From: JAHEDH01 sp963753285
GTDB lineage: Bacteria; Actinomycetota; Acidimicrobiia; Spongiisociales; ZC4RG35
Direction: 5' to 3'
NCBI GenBank assembly: GCA_963753285.1
Contig: CAVWBT010000010.1
Coordinates: forward strand, 248,001-312,000
Length of the DNA: 64,000 bases
Part shown: positions 54,188-62,322 of the stretch, piece by piece
How positions within the stretch are numbered: the stretch's first letter is position 1
How the letters are laid out: each line of letters starts with the position of its first letter
Notes under the pieces: model-generated
Database searches by the model: none
The model's input: only the letters and a program-made list of their open reading frames with translations
What the model was told of the DNA's origin: nothing
Program-made: the position numbers and the translations under genes

Positions 54188-55042
54188 CTACTCGATCGTG
54201 ACCGGGGTGCCGTTGCTGGTGAAACGGACGATCGGGTCGCTGCCGGCCACCGCGAGCATCGAGAAGATCGGGCGGAAGACCACGTGGCTGCGCTCGTTGA
54301 TCGCTCCGGCGACCTTCGCCGCCGGGCGTTCGCCGGTGGGGGCGTCGAGTCGAGCGAATGTGAGTTGCGCGGCTCCTGACTCCGTTGTCGGCGCCGAGTC
54401 GGCTTCGGGGGAGGGGGCCGTGGTGGTGACCACCGGGACCGTGGTGGTCGGGGTGGGCGGAGCCGTGGTGAGCACCGGGACCGTGGTGGTCGTGACTGGT
54501 GGAGCGGTGGTGGTCGTGACTGGTGGAGCGGTGGTGGTCGTGACGGGAACGGTGGTGGTCGTGGTCGGCGGGGCAGTGGTGGTGGTCGTCGGGGCAGGAG
54601 CGGCCGACTTCATGAAGACCACCGTCACGAACATGACGCCGTCTCCGGATCGATCGACGCCGACGCCCACGAGGTCGTAGTCGCCGAGGATGTTCGCCTT
54701 GTGGCTCGGCGAGTTCATGAACGCCTGATGGAGGAGGGTGGGATTCGGGCCCATGCCCACGTTCTCGCCGAGGAGAGACCAGCCCGACGCATAGGAACCG
54801 AGTTGGGCGGCCGTGCTGTGGAAGACCTGACCGGCTGCGATCATGTCGGCCGTGTGGACCCTGGCGTCGTCGGTGAGATCGGCGTGTCCGCCGAGCGGAC
54901 TCAGCCCGGCGGCGGCCCGACTCTGGTTGATCAGCGAGATGAACTGCGCTTCGTCTCCGGGGCTCGCTGCCACGGGAAGTGCGGCAGCAGTCATCGCCAT
55001 GACAACACTCAGAGTGAGAATTGCGCGAAGAATGTGACGCAT
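54188..55042 (-). CDS. secreted CAP/SCP-domain protein with Thr-Pro linker
   Basis: 284 residues. Signal peptide, CAP domain (residues ~30-150: 'QFISLINQSRAAAGLSPL', 'WSLLGENVGMGP', 'AFMNSPSHKANILGDYDLVGVGVDR' in parts), then a low-complexity Thr/Pro/Val linker of about 65 residues and a ~60-residue C-terminal beta domain ('VAGAINERSHVVFRPIFSML'). CAP proteins are secreted and bind lipids or act as structural factors. The linker suggests a cell-surface setting. The ATG 55042 gives the best signal peptide. Confidence 0.85.
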   Translation of the reverse strand: MRHILRAILTLSVVMAMTAAALPVAASPGDEAQFISLINQSRAAAGLSPLGGHADLTDDARVHTADMIAAGQVFHSTAAQLGSYASGWSLLGENVGMGPNPTLLHQAFMNSPSHKANILGDYDLVGVGVDRSGDGVMFVTVVFMKSAAPAPTTTTTAPPTTTTTVPVTTTTAPPVTTTTAPPVTTTTVPVLTTAPPTPTTTVPVVTTTAPSPEADSAPTTESGAAQLTFARLDAPTGERPAAKVAGAINERSHVVFRPIFSMLAVAGSDPIVRFTSNGTPVTIE

Positions 55043-55095
55043 AGTGAGATCTTCGACCAAATCCCCACAAACTTGAGAGGCTGTATCTACTCAGC

Positions 55096-55267
55096 TGTCC
55101 CCCACGCAAGTGGGGGAAGGGACCCGAGAGGCGAGGAACGAGCCTCACGGGTAGGGGGCGAACTCCAATTCATCCTCGTTCGCGCCACCGGCTCCGCGGA
55201 GTTGGCCCCTTACCTCCCCGGCTCGTTCCTCGCCGGGCAGGGACCTTTCCCCACTTCGTGGGGAACA
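55096..55267. repeat. palindromic element, locus 2 (inverted arms)
   Basis: Left arm 55096-55166 (TGTCCCCCAC/GTGGGGGA hairpin, GAGGAACGAGCC, AGGGGGCGAACTCC) and right arm 55198-55267 (GGAGTTGGCCCCTTACC, GGCTCGTTCCTCGCC, TTCCCCAC/GTGGGGAA hairpin) in inverted order with a 31-bp spacer. Same family as 44788-45006. No transposase or terminal target duplication seen. Confidence 0.78.
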
Positions 55268-55310
55268 TCCCGGTTTTGATCCAGCCGGGCGGATGCCCAG
55301 ACTGCCCTTC

Positions 55311-55433
55311 ATGCGTCCTGCGACTGCCATCGTCGTCATCGTTCTGCTGCTGGTGATCGCCGGAGCGGCGATCTACCAGACGGTCGAGCTGCTCAACCCG
55401 CCAGAGTCAGTGCCGTCCCAGCTGCCAGATTGA
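55311..55433 (+). CDS. short membrane peptide
   Basis: 40 residues: 'MRPATAIVVIVLLLVIAGAA', then a short tail with 'VELLNPPESVPSQ'. One membrane helix. An in-frame ATG at 55293 would add six residues. It overlaps the 3' end of the opposite-strand DUF62 gene by 41 nt. No family recognised. Confidence 0.4.
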   Translation: MRPATAIVVIVLLLVIAGAAIYQTVELLNPPESVPSQLPD

Positions 55434-56196
55434 AATACGACGTGGCCGAACCCGCTCGGACGGCCAGCGCCATCAGGCCGGACGAATCGACGTGCAGCAG
55501 TGGCTCGCCTTCCTCGACGTCGCCATAGACCTCCACCCAGGGGACCTCGTACTCGCTGGCACCGACGCGAACGGTGACGGTCACGTCTTGCGTGATGCCG
55601 GCGACCGCCAGGTCTTCGGGACCGACGTTGGACTGGACATTGCCGAATGTGTCGACCCACCAGGCCTCTCCCACGACCTTGCCGGCTTCGATCTCGGGCA
55701 GCGGGATCAGCAGGGGAGTGACGGAGTCTGGTGAGACCTCGTCTCCGAGATCCTCGAGTGAGGCCTCCCCGGAGGCGAGCAGCGCTGCCGCCGGTCCGAA
55801 GATGTCACGACCGGCGAAGGTGGCACCGGCACTGGGGATCTGCGCATCGGGATTCGTCAGCTCGACGATCTTGGTGGCGCCGCCCATCGTGGCCACCGCC
55901 GGTCCGAGCAAACCGTTGTCCGGTCCCACGAACAGCATCCCCGAGTCGGTCCCCGCCGCGATTGCTCGACGACTGGTACCGACGCCGGGATCGACCACCG
56001 CCAGGACCACGCCCTCAGGCAGATACTGGATGGATCGAACGAGCGCCAGCGCTCCCGACCGAACGTCCCCCCGGGGGATGCCGTGGGTGATGTCGATGAC
56101 GGTCGTCTCGGGAGCCAGCTTGGCGATGACCCCGTGCACGACGCCGACGAACTCGTCGGTCAGGCCGAAGTCGGACAGAAAGCTCACGTGTGGCAT
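55393..56196 (-). CDS. DUF62-family S-adenosyl-L-methionine hydrolase (hydroxide adenosyltransferase)
   Basis: 267 residues. N-terminal 'FLSDFGLTDEFVGVVHGVI' is the signature (Asp involved in adenosine binding), 'DITHGIPRGDVRSGALAL', 'AVVDPGVGTSRRAIA', 'FVGPDNGLLGPAV' and 'FAGRDIFGPAAALL'. DUF62 enzymes split SAM into adenosine and methionine; they are related to fluorinase and chlorinase, but the hydrolase is by far the commoner type. ATG at 56196 lies 8 nt after a TAGCCT box. Confidence 0.9.
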   Translation of the reverse strand: MPHVSFLSDFGLTDEFVGVVHGVIAKLAPETTVIDITHGIPRGDVRSGALALVRSIQYLPEGVVLAVVDPGVGTSRRAIAAGTDSGMLFVGPDNGLLGPAVATMGGATKIVELTNPDAQIPSAGATFAGRDIFGPAAALLASGEASLEDLGDEVSPDSVTPLLIPLPEIEAGKVVGEAWWVDTFGNVQSNVGPEDLAVAGITQDVTVTVRVGASEYEVPWVEVYGDVEEGEPLLHVDSSGLMALAVRAGSATSYFNLAAGTALTLAG

Positions 56197-56272
56197 GGGT
56201 GGTGAGGCTACGCGCTCGTGCGGGCAATCCGCCATCGATCGGTGGCCGAAACAGGTGGCGCTGTGGGGTCGG

Positions 56273-56278
56273 TACCAT
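56273..56278 (+). promoter_or_regulatory. TACCAT -10-like box before ATG 56286
   Basis: TAnnnT hexamer ending 7 nt before the Clp1-like gene; divergent partner of the TAGCCT box (56205-56210) of the DUF62 gene. Confidence 0.4.
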
Positions 56279-56285
56279 CGCCGCC

Positions 56286-57170
56286 ATGGGTGAAAGGCAC
56301 ACCGAGGTCGTCTCGAAGGTTCTTGCGTCGACCTCGGTCATGTTCGTCGGCGCCCTCGACACGGGGAAGACCACCATGGCGCTCGCCTGCGCTCGTGCAG
56401 CCGTGGCTGCCGGGAAGGTGGTGGGATTCGTCGATGCCGACATCAGCAACGGACGAGTCGGCCCTCCGGCCTGCGTCGGCCTGAAGTACCTTCGTACCGA
56501 GGCAGACATCGACTCTCTCGAGGTCGCCGATGCGCTGCATTTCGTGGGAGCGATCTCGCCCAACAAGCTCGTGCTGCAACAGACGATCGCGACGGCGGCG
56601 ATGGCCGGCCGGGCACGCGAGGAATCGGATCTGGTGATCATCGACACCTCGAGCGTGGTGTCCGGCGTCATCGGCGAGACACTCAAGTATCACAAGGCGG
56701 AGCTCGTGAAGCCCGATCTGGTCGTGGCCATGCAGCGAGGCGCCGAGATGGAGCCGATCAGCGGCATGCTGAAGCGGTTCTTCTCGGTGGAAGTGGTGTC
56801 GATCCCTGCCGATCCAGACATCATTCCGAGTGCCCCGGACGAGCGGGCCGAGCGGCGCACGGCGGCCTTCAGCAAGGCCTTCGCTCCGGAGCTCGGACGG
56901 TGGCGGGTTCGCTCCACCGTGTTCGCTCCGACGCTGCCGCCTGCGCTCGAGCAGTCGAGGCTGCATGGGATGCTGGTCGGGGTACAGGACGGTCATGGCG
57001 GATGTCTGGGACTCGGGAGGCTCGAATACGACGACGATGGCGCTCTTCGGGTGAGCACCAACGCCGGGGAGGGCATGCAGGGCCTGCGGATCGGCTCCCT
57101 CTCGATCGACCTCGAGACCTTCATCGTCACCCCCGTGAACCTGAGAGACCTCATGTTCGGCGTGCGGTAG
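56286..57170 (+). CDS. Clp1/Nol9-like P-loop NTPase (polynucleotide-kinase-type)
   Basis: 294 residues. 'VMFVGALDTGKTTMALACA' is the GxxDxGKTT Walker A seen in the Clp1_P group of RNA 5'-kinases, followed by 'VGFVDADISNGRVGPPACV' and the Walker-B-like 'DLVIIDTSSVVSG' (in parts). The C-terminal ~90 residues form a separate beta domain ('GMLVGVQDGHGGCLGLGRLE'). A nucleic-acid 5'-kinase or a MinD-like ATPase role is possible. Divergent from the DUF62 gene. Confidence 0.78.
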   Translation: MGERHTEVVSKVLASTSVMFVGALDTGKTTMALACARAAVAAGKVVGFVDADISNGRVGPPACVGLKYLRTEADIDSLEVADALHFVGAISPNKLVLQQTIATAAMAGRAREESDLVIIDTSSVVSGVIGETLKYHKAELVKPDLVVAMQRGAEMEPISGMLKRFFSVEVVSIPADPDIIPSAPDERAERRTAAFSKAFAPELGRWRVRSTVFAPTLPPALEQSRLHGMLVGVQDGHGGCLGLGRLEYDDDGALRVSTNAGEGMQGLRIGSLSIDLETFIVTPVNLRDLMFGVR

Positions 57171-57338
57171 GCCTCGTGCCGTCGGCCAGTTGATGTTGTG
57201 AGTCCAGGTTCTGTCAGAACCTCCCGCATTCGGCGGCAGGACGTTGAACTTCGGCCGATTGGCGCACCTCAGGACCCAGGACTCAGTCCTCGCATCACGG
57301 TCCGTCATGGCGAGCGAAGCGAGACAGGCCTCACAATT

Positions 57339-57371
57339 GATGAAGCCTCCCGGGGCAGGGGAGGCTTCATC
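57339..57371. other. strong hairpin in gene-free stretch 57171-57547
   Basis: GATGAAGCCTCCC / GGGAGGCTTCATC, 13-bp perfect stem with 7-nt loop GGGGCAG, followed at 57381-57392 by the palindrome GGCGGTACCGCC. The 377-bp stretch has no convincing coding frame; base composition becomes AT-richer toward the glutaredoxin start. The hairpin could terminate the Clp1-like gene or be part of a small RNA. Confidence 0.45.
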
Positions 57372-57547
57372 CTGGAGAGAGGCGGTACCGCCGTGGGGCG
57401 GGCTGGGAGGCTATCCGATCACACCTTGGACATTGTGCCCAATCGGCATGACTGGCGGTCCTTTCCTCTCTCGACCGGGTTGCAAGCAATCCGGCCATGT
57501 CATTGTAGATCGGAGAGTTGCCGTATGCACTTGAATGCTTTTCTGAG

Positions 57548-57790
57548 ATGATTTTTTATACGCGCACTGCCTGCCACCTGTGTGAGTCCGCCCTGCCGTA
57601 CGCCCGCCGGGCGGCGAGGATCCTCGGACGCCGGCTTCAGGTCGTCGACATCGACTCAGACGATGAGCTCGTCGTCGAATACGGGTTGCGCGTCCCAGTG
57701 CTCACGACGAGCGCCGGTCAGCTGATCGCCGAGGGCAGCTTCGGGATGCGAGAGATCGTCCGCGGTCTGATCGGTGGACGGAAGCCGTAG
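57548..57790 (+). CDS. glutaredoxin-like protein
   Basis: 80 residues, thioredoxin fold: 'MIFYTRTACHLCESALPYAR' with CxxC (CHLC), 'LQVVDIDSDDELVVEYGLRVPVL' (in parts) with the cis-Pro loop. Thiol-disulfide exchange partner, perhaps using mycothiol (mycoredoxin-like). The ATG at 57548 gives the normal N-terminus; the first codons are AT-rich. Adjacent to the c-type cytochrome locus, where CxxC proteins can help heme attachment, though that link is only positional. Confidence 0.82.
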   Translation: MIFYTRTACHLCESALPYARRAARILGRRLQVVDIDSDDELVVEYGLRVPVLTTSAGQLIAEGSFGMREIVRGLIGGRKP

Positions 57791-57854
57791 GGGCCGGGCT
57801 TGCCCTGCCCGCAGCGCATCCCGGCGAACACGTCATTCAGCCGCAGGCGCGAGG

Positions 57855-58856
57855 TCAGCCTTCGGGCATCCCGTCAGCCGGCATCTCTCCGGCCCCCATA
57901 CCGTCGGCGGGAGCTTCTTCGCCCTCGGTCGATGCATCGGCTGCTTCGACCAGCCCGCAGTTGGCGAGCTCGGCGTCGACGGCGCCTCCACCGAAGCGGA
58001 TCCGCTCGAAGGCGATCACCGCAGCGATCTCCTGGTCGGACAGGTTCGGGAATCCGGGCATGCCGCCCCCGACGGTTCGTCCCGAGGTCGCCATAGGTGC
58101 TTCTCCCGGCGGCGAGGAATCCGGATGATCCGAGCCGGACCCATTCGATGTGGTCGGAGCACGAGCTGAAGGTGTTGTTCACCCCGCCGAACGCCGGACC
58201 GACACCTCCGCCGCCGTTGACCCCGTGGCAGCCGGAGCAGGTGGCGTACAGCTCCTGGCCGAGAGCGATGAACTCGAGGCCCCCGCCGGATGCTCCTCCT
58301 CGGCCGGTGAACTCCGAACCGTCGCAGTTCTCGAGCACACCGGTGGCGCGGTCGACCCGCAGGACGACGCCGGTCTCAGAACAGGTGGCGTCCGCAGTTC
58401 CGTTCGAGGCCAGATACAGGAGTCCGAATGCCGGAACGATGAGCAGTGCGGCGACCAGCCACTGCGGGATCGTCGTCGAGGTCCGTTCTTTGAGTCCGGC
58501 GGTCGGAACCGATACGACGACGTCGTGATCCAGCGCCTCCTCCGGTGAGACCTCGCTGGGGGCGGGTGGAGGTGTGACGGCGGTAGGAGCGGCTGGGGCG
58601 GGCGCCGCAGGTTCGGGAGCGGACGGTGTCTCGGCCGGTGCCGGCGTCGGCTCTGGCTCGGGGGCGGCGTCCGGCTCGGGCGCCGTTGCCGCTGCCGCTG
58701 CCGTTGCGGGGCGGGGGCAGCCTCTCCACCGGCCCATGCTCCGAGCACGGTGTCGGTGTCGGTCCCTGCAGCGGCAGCCCGTGCAGCGGCCGAGCGCTGC
58801 ACCAACTCCTCGGGCACTCCCATGGCCTGGGCTGCGGCGGACAGTTGATCGCTCAT
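57855..58856 (-). pseudogene. membrane-anchored cytochrome c with N-terminal module, two frameshifts
   Basis: About 330 residues when joined. N-terminus 'MGVPEELVQRSAAARAAAAG' is a module shared with two neighbours; then a Pro/Ala/Glu linker, one membrane helix ('IPQWLVAALLIVPAFGLLYL'), and a monoheme domain 'YATCSGCHGVNGGGGVGPAF' (CxxCH) with distal Met in 'GGGMPGFPNLSDQEI'. Frame breaks near 58707-58718 (poly-G) and 58105-58107 (GGG), both homopolymers, so sequence errors are likely. An electron-transfer subunit facing the periplasm. Confidence 0.78.
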
Positions 58857-58875
58857 AGCTCGGTTCCCCGGTCTC

Positions 58876-59631
58876 TCATTTCGATTCGAACAGATAGGCG
58901 GTGAGGTTCTCGAGGTCGGTGTCCGAGAGCCCCGCGTAGGAAGGATGATCGTTGGAACTGGTCAGTACTGCCAACAGCGACGACTGGGATTCGACCCGGC
59001 TTCCGATGTGGGCGAGGTCCGGACCGTACCGGCGGACACCCAGCACCTGGTTGCTGTCCGAGATCGTGACCGGGCCGAGACCGACATCGGCGACGATCGG
59101 TCGCACCACCTGCGTGTGACAGGACGAGCACCCTTCGCTCCGATACAGATCCCGTCCCTCGATCGCCGCTTCGGTCAGCGGCACGGCCGAGGTGTACACC
59201 CCGTTGCCTTCCTGAGGGAGGGCAGGCGCCAGGAAGCCGACGAGCAGCGCGACCACCAAGAGGGCAGCCGCGCCGGCAGCCATCAGGAATGGATGCTCCG
59301 TACGGCCGCGCAGCACCGGGGGTTCAGCCGAGGCCGCCGGCATCGGCACAGAGGCCGGCGCAGCGGCAGCGACTGGAGTCGGCGCCGGGGCCGGGGCTGG
59401 AGCGGGCTCGGCGGGCGCCGGCGTCGCAGGTTCCGGGTCCGGCTCGCCGGCCGGGGCGGGCTCGGCCGCCGGTTCGGCGGGTGCTGCCGCCGGGGCGGGC
59501 GCTCCTCCCGCCCAAGCAGCGATGACTTCGTCCTTGGTCGATCCGGTCGCAGATGCCCTGGCCGCCGCAGATCGCTCGACGAGGCTCTCGGGGATGTTCA
59601 TGGCAGCCGCTGCTGCGGCAATGTCGCTCAC
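58876..59631 (-). CDS. membrane-anchored FixO/CcoO-like cytochrome c with N-terminal module
   Basis: 251 residues. Shared module 'MNIPESLVERSAAARASATG' at the N-terminus, Pro/Ala/Glu linker (~60 residues), membrane helix ('AAGAAALLVVALLVGFLAPAL'), then 'SEGCSSCHTQVVRPIVADVG' and 'GVRRYGPDLAHIGSR', which match the heme-binding and following segments of the cbb3 oxidase subunit CcoO (CxxCHTQxVRP, GPDLxxxGxR). Stop and start overlap with the oxidase-like gene by 4 nt, so they form one complex. Confidence 0.85.
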   Translation of the reverse strand: MSDIAAAAAAMNIPESLVERSAAARASATGSTKDEVIAAWAGGAPAPAAAPAEPAAEPAPAGEPDPEPATPAPAEPAPAPAPAPTPVAAAAPASVPMPAASAEPPVLRGRTEHPFLMAAGAAALLVVALLVGFLAPALPQEGNGVYTSAVPLTEAAIEGRDLYRSEGCSSCHTQVVRPIVADVGLGPVTISDSNQVLGVRRYGPDLAHIGSRVESQSSLLAVLTSSNDHPSYAGLSDTDLENLTAYLFESK

Positions 59632-61067
59632 GAGACCCCTCCTTCCGTGCTCCGCTCAGTCGGCGTGTACACGAGCACCTCCTGTGCCGTCGCCGTCCCG
59701 CTCGTGATCGCGGCGGTCACGATGCGGACGAAGAGGAGCTGCCCGACGAAGGTGACGAGGGCTCCGAGCACGGCCACGCCGATGAACACGTTCGGAAGCG
59801 CCATCGCCTGGGCCCAGCCCTCGCCAGTGTCGGTGTACGACGCGGTGTACGAGCCGCCGGTCCAGGCGAAGCCGGTGAGAATGCCCGCGATCACCAGGAA
59901 GAGTGCCGTGGTGATCGAGCCCCAGGCGACCAGCTTGATCTGTCGTCTTGCCGTGGTGATGTCGCCGATCTGACGTCCCGTCATCGGAGGGATCGCCTGG
60001 TAGGCGAATGCGGACAGGAAGGTCCCGCCGACGCCGAACAACACGAGGAACTGGATTCCGTCCCAGAAGGCCGTGTATCCGACGAGCGCCGCCGCGGACG
60101 AGAAGGCCCCGAACACCGACAGCACGGAGGCGACGATCGCCAGCGCCAGCCCGTATCCGACTGCGAGGAGGGGCGGGCGCTCGGCAGCATTGGTCCAGTC
60201 GTCGTCGATCGTCGTCGCGACGGCTGCGGTCGTGGCGATCGCCGAGACCGGGAGGGCGAGCGACAGCACCGCGGCGATGGAATCGAGCCAGTCCGGGGTC
60301 GGGCCGAACGCGACCTGGACGGGACCGAGGAACGCTCCTGCGAATGCCAGCGACCAGAACCCGGCCTTGGCGACCTGGCGGTTGGCGAGCGGGTTGTCGG
60401 TCTGCTTGACGGCCACGTAATAAGCGGTCCCGAAGCCCATCGCCGTGACCCACAGGGTCTGGAAGCCGCTGGAGAAGACCACTTCCTGGAGTTGCCGCCC
60501 GATCGCTGCGAGGTTGGGCAGTGCCGACACCAGCGCGAGCCCGGGCAACCAGATGACCGCGGCCATCACGAACCACAGCGAGGCGAATACGCCTTCCTCG
60601 GTCCGATTGCGGATCGTGCCGAGGGTGACCACCGCCGGGATCGAGACCGTGCCCAGAACGAGAATGTCGAGATACCACGGCAGGCCGAACGGCTCGGTGC
60701 CGTCGCCGAGCCCGAGGGCGAGCCACAACACTCCGAACACGGTGAGCCCCGAGGTCCCGAGCAGGCCGAGTGCGGCGAGCCTGGGCTGGAAGAGGGGAGC
60801 GCCGGTCAGGCGGGGAAGGAGGTAGTAGGCGGCACCGGCGAACGCCGGGACGAGCCAACCGAGCATCACGACCAGCATCGTCATCGGACGGAGCCGGCCG
60901 TACGACAACGGCCCGGAGAGCGAGAGGAACGACACCGACGCCATCGACAAAACGGTCAGGAGGCCGCCGAGGGCGAGGAACGCCGAAGACACCAGTAGGT
61001 GCGCCGTCGCCACGTTCTCCGTGGCCACCCGGCGTCCGCTCCGTTGTTCAGTCGCAGTTGTGGTCAC
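59628..61067 (-). CDS. heme-copper-oxidase subunit I homologue lacking metal ligands
   Basis: 479 residues from GTG 61067 (AGAGGTGA upstream; ATG 61172 is an alternative). About 12 membrane helices, with NorB/CcoN-like landmarks 'ENVATAHLLVSSAFLALGG', 'GRLRPMTMLVVMLGW' (CcoN has RPLHT), 'AAYYLLPRLTG' and 'AFAYQAIPPMTGR'. The only His is in 'TAHLL'; the six His that bind low-spin heme, high-spin heme and CuB are all absent. It therefore cannot be a normal oxidase and may be a structural or quinone-binding subunit of the cytochrome complex. Confidence 0.82.
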   Translation of the reverse strand: MTTTATEQRSGRRVATENVATAHLLVSSAFLALGGLLTVLSMASVSFLSLSGPLSYGRLRPMTMLVVMLGWLVPAFAGAAYYLLPRLTGAPLFQPRLAALGLLGTSGLTVFGVLWLALGLGDGTEPFGLPWYLDILVLGTVSIPAVVTLGTIRNRTEEGVFASLWFVMAAVIWLPGLALVSALPNLAAIGRQLQEVVFSSGFQTLWVTAMGFGTAYYVAVKQTDNPLANRQVAKAGFWSLAFAGAFLGPVQVAFGPTPDWLDSIAAVLSLALPVSAIATTAAVATTIDDDWTNAAERPPLLAVGYGLALAIVASVLSVFGAFSSAAALVGYTAFWDGIQFLVLFGVGGTFLSAFAYQAIPPMTGRQIGDITTARRQIKLVAWGSITTALFLVIAGILTGFAWTGGSYTASYTDTGEGWAQAMALPNVFIGVAVLGALVTFVGQLLFVRIVTAAITSGTATAQEVLVYTPTERSTEGGVS

Positions 61068-61216
61068 CTTCACCTCTGAGTCGGCCGCAGCGGCGAGGTT
61101 AGCCTGACCGAAGTCGCGCTCGCCACGATGTGAACTCGTTCCCGAAGGCTTTACCGCCAGTTCGGATCCCATGGCTAGAATCACGCCCCGACCAGGGAAA
61201 AGACCCAGGAGAACTG

Positions 61217-61861
61217 ATGTATCGACTCGGTGAACTGAGCCCAAGCCAGCGAATCACATACGGCAGCGCCATGCTCGCTCTCGGCACCGTCGCAATGGTT
61301 CTCGGCGTGGTCATCGTTCACTGGGCGCAGTTCCCGGTCGAAGAACTCGTCGATGGGCAGTTCGTGCCGTTCGAGGTCGACTACCTCAACTGGATGCCCC
61401 GCGGGATCTGGTGGAAGGTGCTCGGATATCTGATCGCCTTCGGTGCATCCCAGTTGATGATCGTCGGGGCGGCGTTCATCTTCATCCTCGGCCGGAAGAT
61501 GTCCTGGGCGGTGGCATCGATCGCGGCAACGCTCGCCTGGATACAACTCGTCATCATCTTCGGCATCGTCCCGTCCGAGTTTCTCAACTTCACCCAGACC
61601 GACCTCGACTGGAGCAGCCAGCGGTTGGTCCCAGGCCTCGACCCCATTCCGTCCTTCCTCGTCCTCGGCAACGACATCAGCATCAGCTGGGCCGTCATCA
61701 AGGATTCGATCTCGATGGGCTACAACCTGGCAATGCTGGTCCTGGGTGGCTTGTTCGCCTACAAGATCCAGGACATCTACAGCGGGCGCCCCGACTCCGC
61801 AGCCTCCCCCGACGAGGTCACCTCTCCCTACGGCCGCACCCTCGTCAAGGGTGACCGCTGA
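61217..61861 (+). CDS. four-helix membrane protein of the cytochrome b locus
   Basis: 214 residues with four hydrophobic helices (about residues 16-38, 73-98, 100-122, 165-185) and short loops; N-terminus 'MYRLGELSPSQRITYG'. No heme or Fe-S motifs. Its stop overlaps the ferredoxin ATG by 1 nt, the start of a tight operon. Probably a membrane anchor or quinone-site subunit; no family recognised. The 149-bp gap to the oxidase-like gene must hold both divergent promoters. Confidence 0.7.
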   Translation: MYRLGELSPSQRITYGSAMLALGTVAMVLGVVIVHWAQFPVEELVDGQFVPFEVDYLNWMPRGIWWKVLGYLIAFGASQLMIVGAAFIFILGRKMSWAVASIAATLAWIQLVIIFGIVPSEFLNFTQTDLDWSSQRLVPGLDPIPSFLVLGNDISISWAVIKDSISMGYNLAMLVLGGLFAYKIQDIYSGRPDSAASPDEVTSPYGRTLVKGDR

Positions 61862-62310
61862 TGCCGAAGGGAATCGTCGACGAGACGCCTCCCTTTCGGG
61901 ACGACTACCAACTCGCCCTGGTCGAAGGCGACTACTTCAAGGACAAGCTCCGCCCCAAGCAGTTCCTGCACATCGATCAGGCGGAGTGCATCCTGTGCGA
62001 AGGCTGCGTCGACATATGCCCGTGGAAGTGCATTCACTATTTGAGTGTGAACGCCATCACCGAAGCCGTGAACGTCGACAACCCGAACGACGACGAATCG
62101 AACTACGGCTTCTTCGTGGTCGATGAGAACGAGTGCACCCGGTGTGCCCTGTGCATCGATCGCTGCCCGACCGGCGTCATCTCGCTCGGCAAGTTCGAGG
62201 GTTCGCTCGCCGACCAAGCAGCGGAACTCGGGTTGAATGCTCGTCCGTGGGACGTCGACACCGGACAGCGGGATTTCAAGAACGGTTACTCATACGGAAT
62301 GCGTTGGTAG
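61861..62310 (+). CDS. 2x[4Fe-4S] ferredoxin-type subunit (NuoI-like)
   Basis: 149 residues. 'CILCEGCVDICPWKC' and 'CTRCALCIDRCPTGVI' are two complete CxxCxxCxxxCP motifs separated by about 45 residues, as in NuoI/NapF-type proteins. No signal peptide, so it sits on the cytoplasmic face. Genes for classical bc complexes place a Rieske protein here; none is visible. Likely transfers electrons to or from the cytochrome b next to it. Confidence 0.88.
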   Translation: MPKGIVDETPPFRDDYQLALVEGDYFKDKLRPKQFLHIDQAECILCEGCVDICPWKCIHYLSVNAITEAVNVDNPNDDESNYGFFVVDENECTRCALCIDRCPTGVISLGKFEGSLADQAAELGLNARPWDVDTGQRDFKNGYSYGMRW

Positions 62311-62322
62311 GAGGATTAGCGA

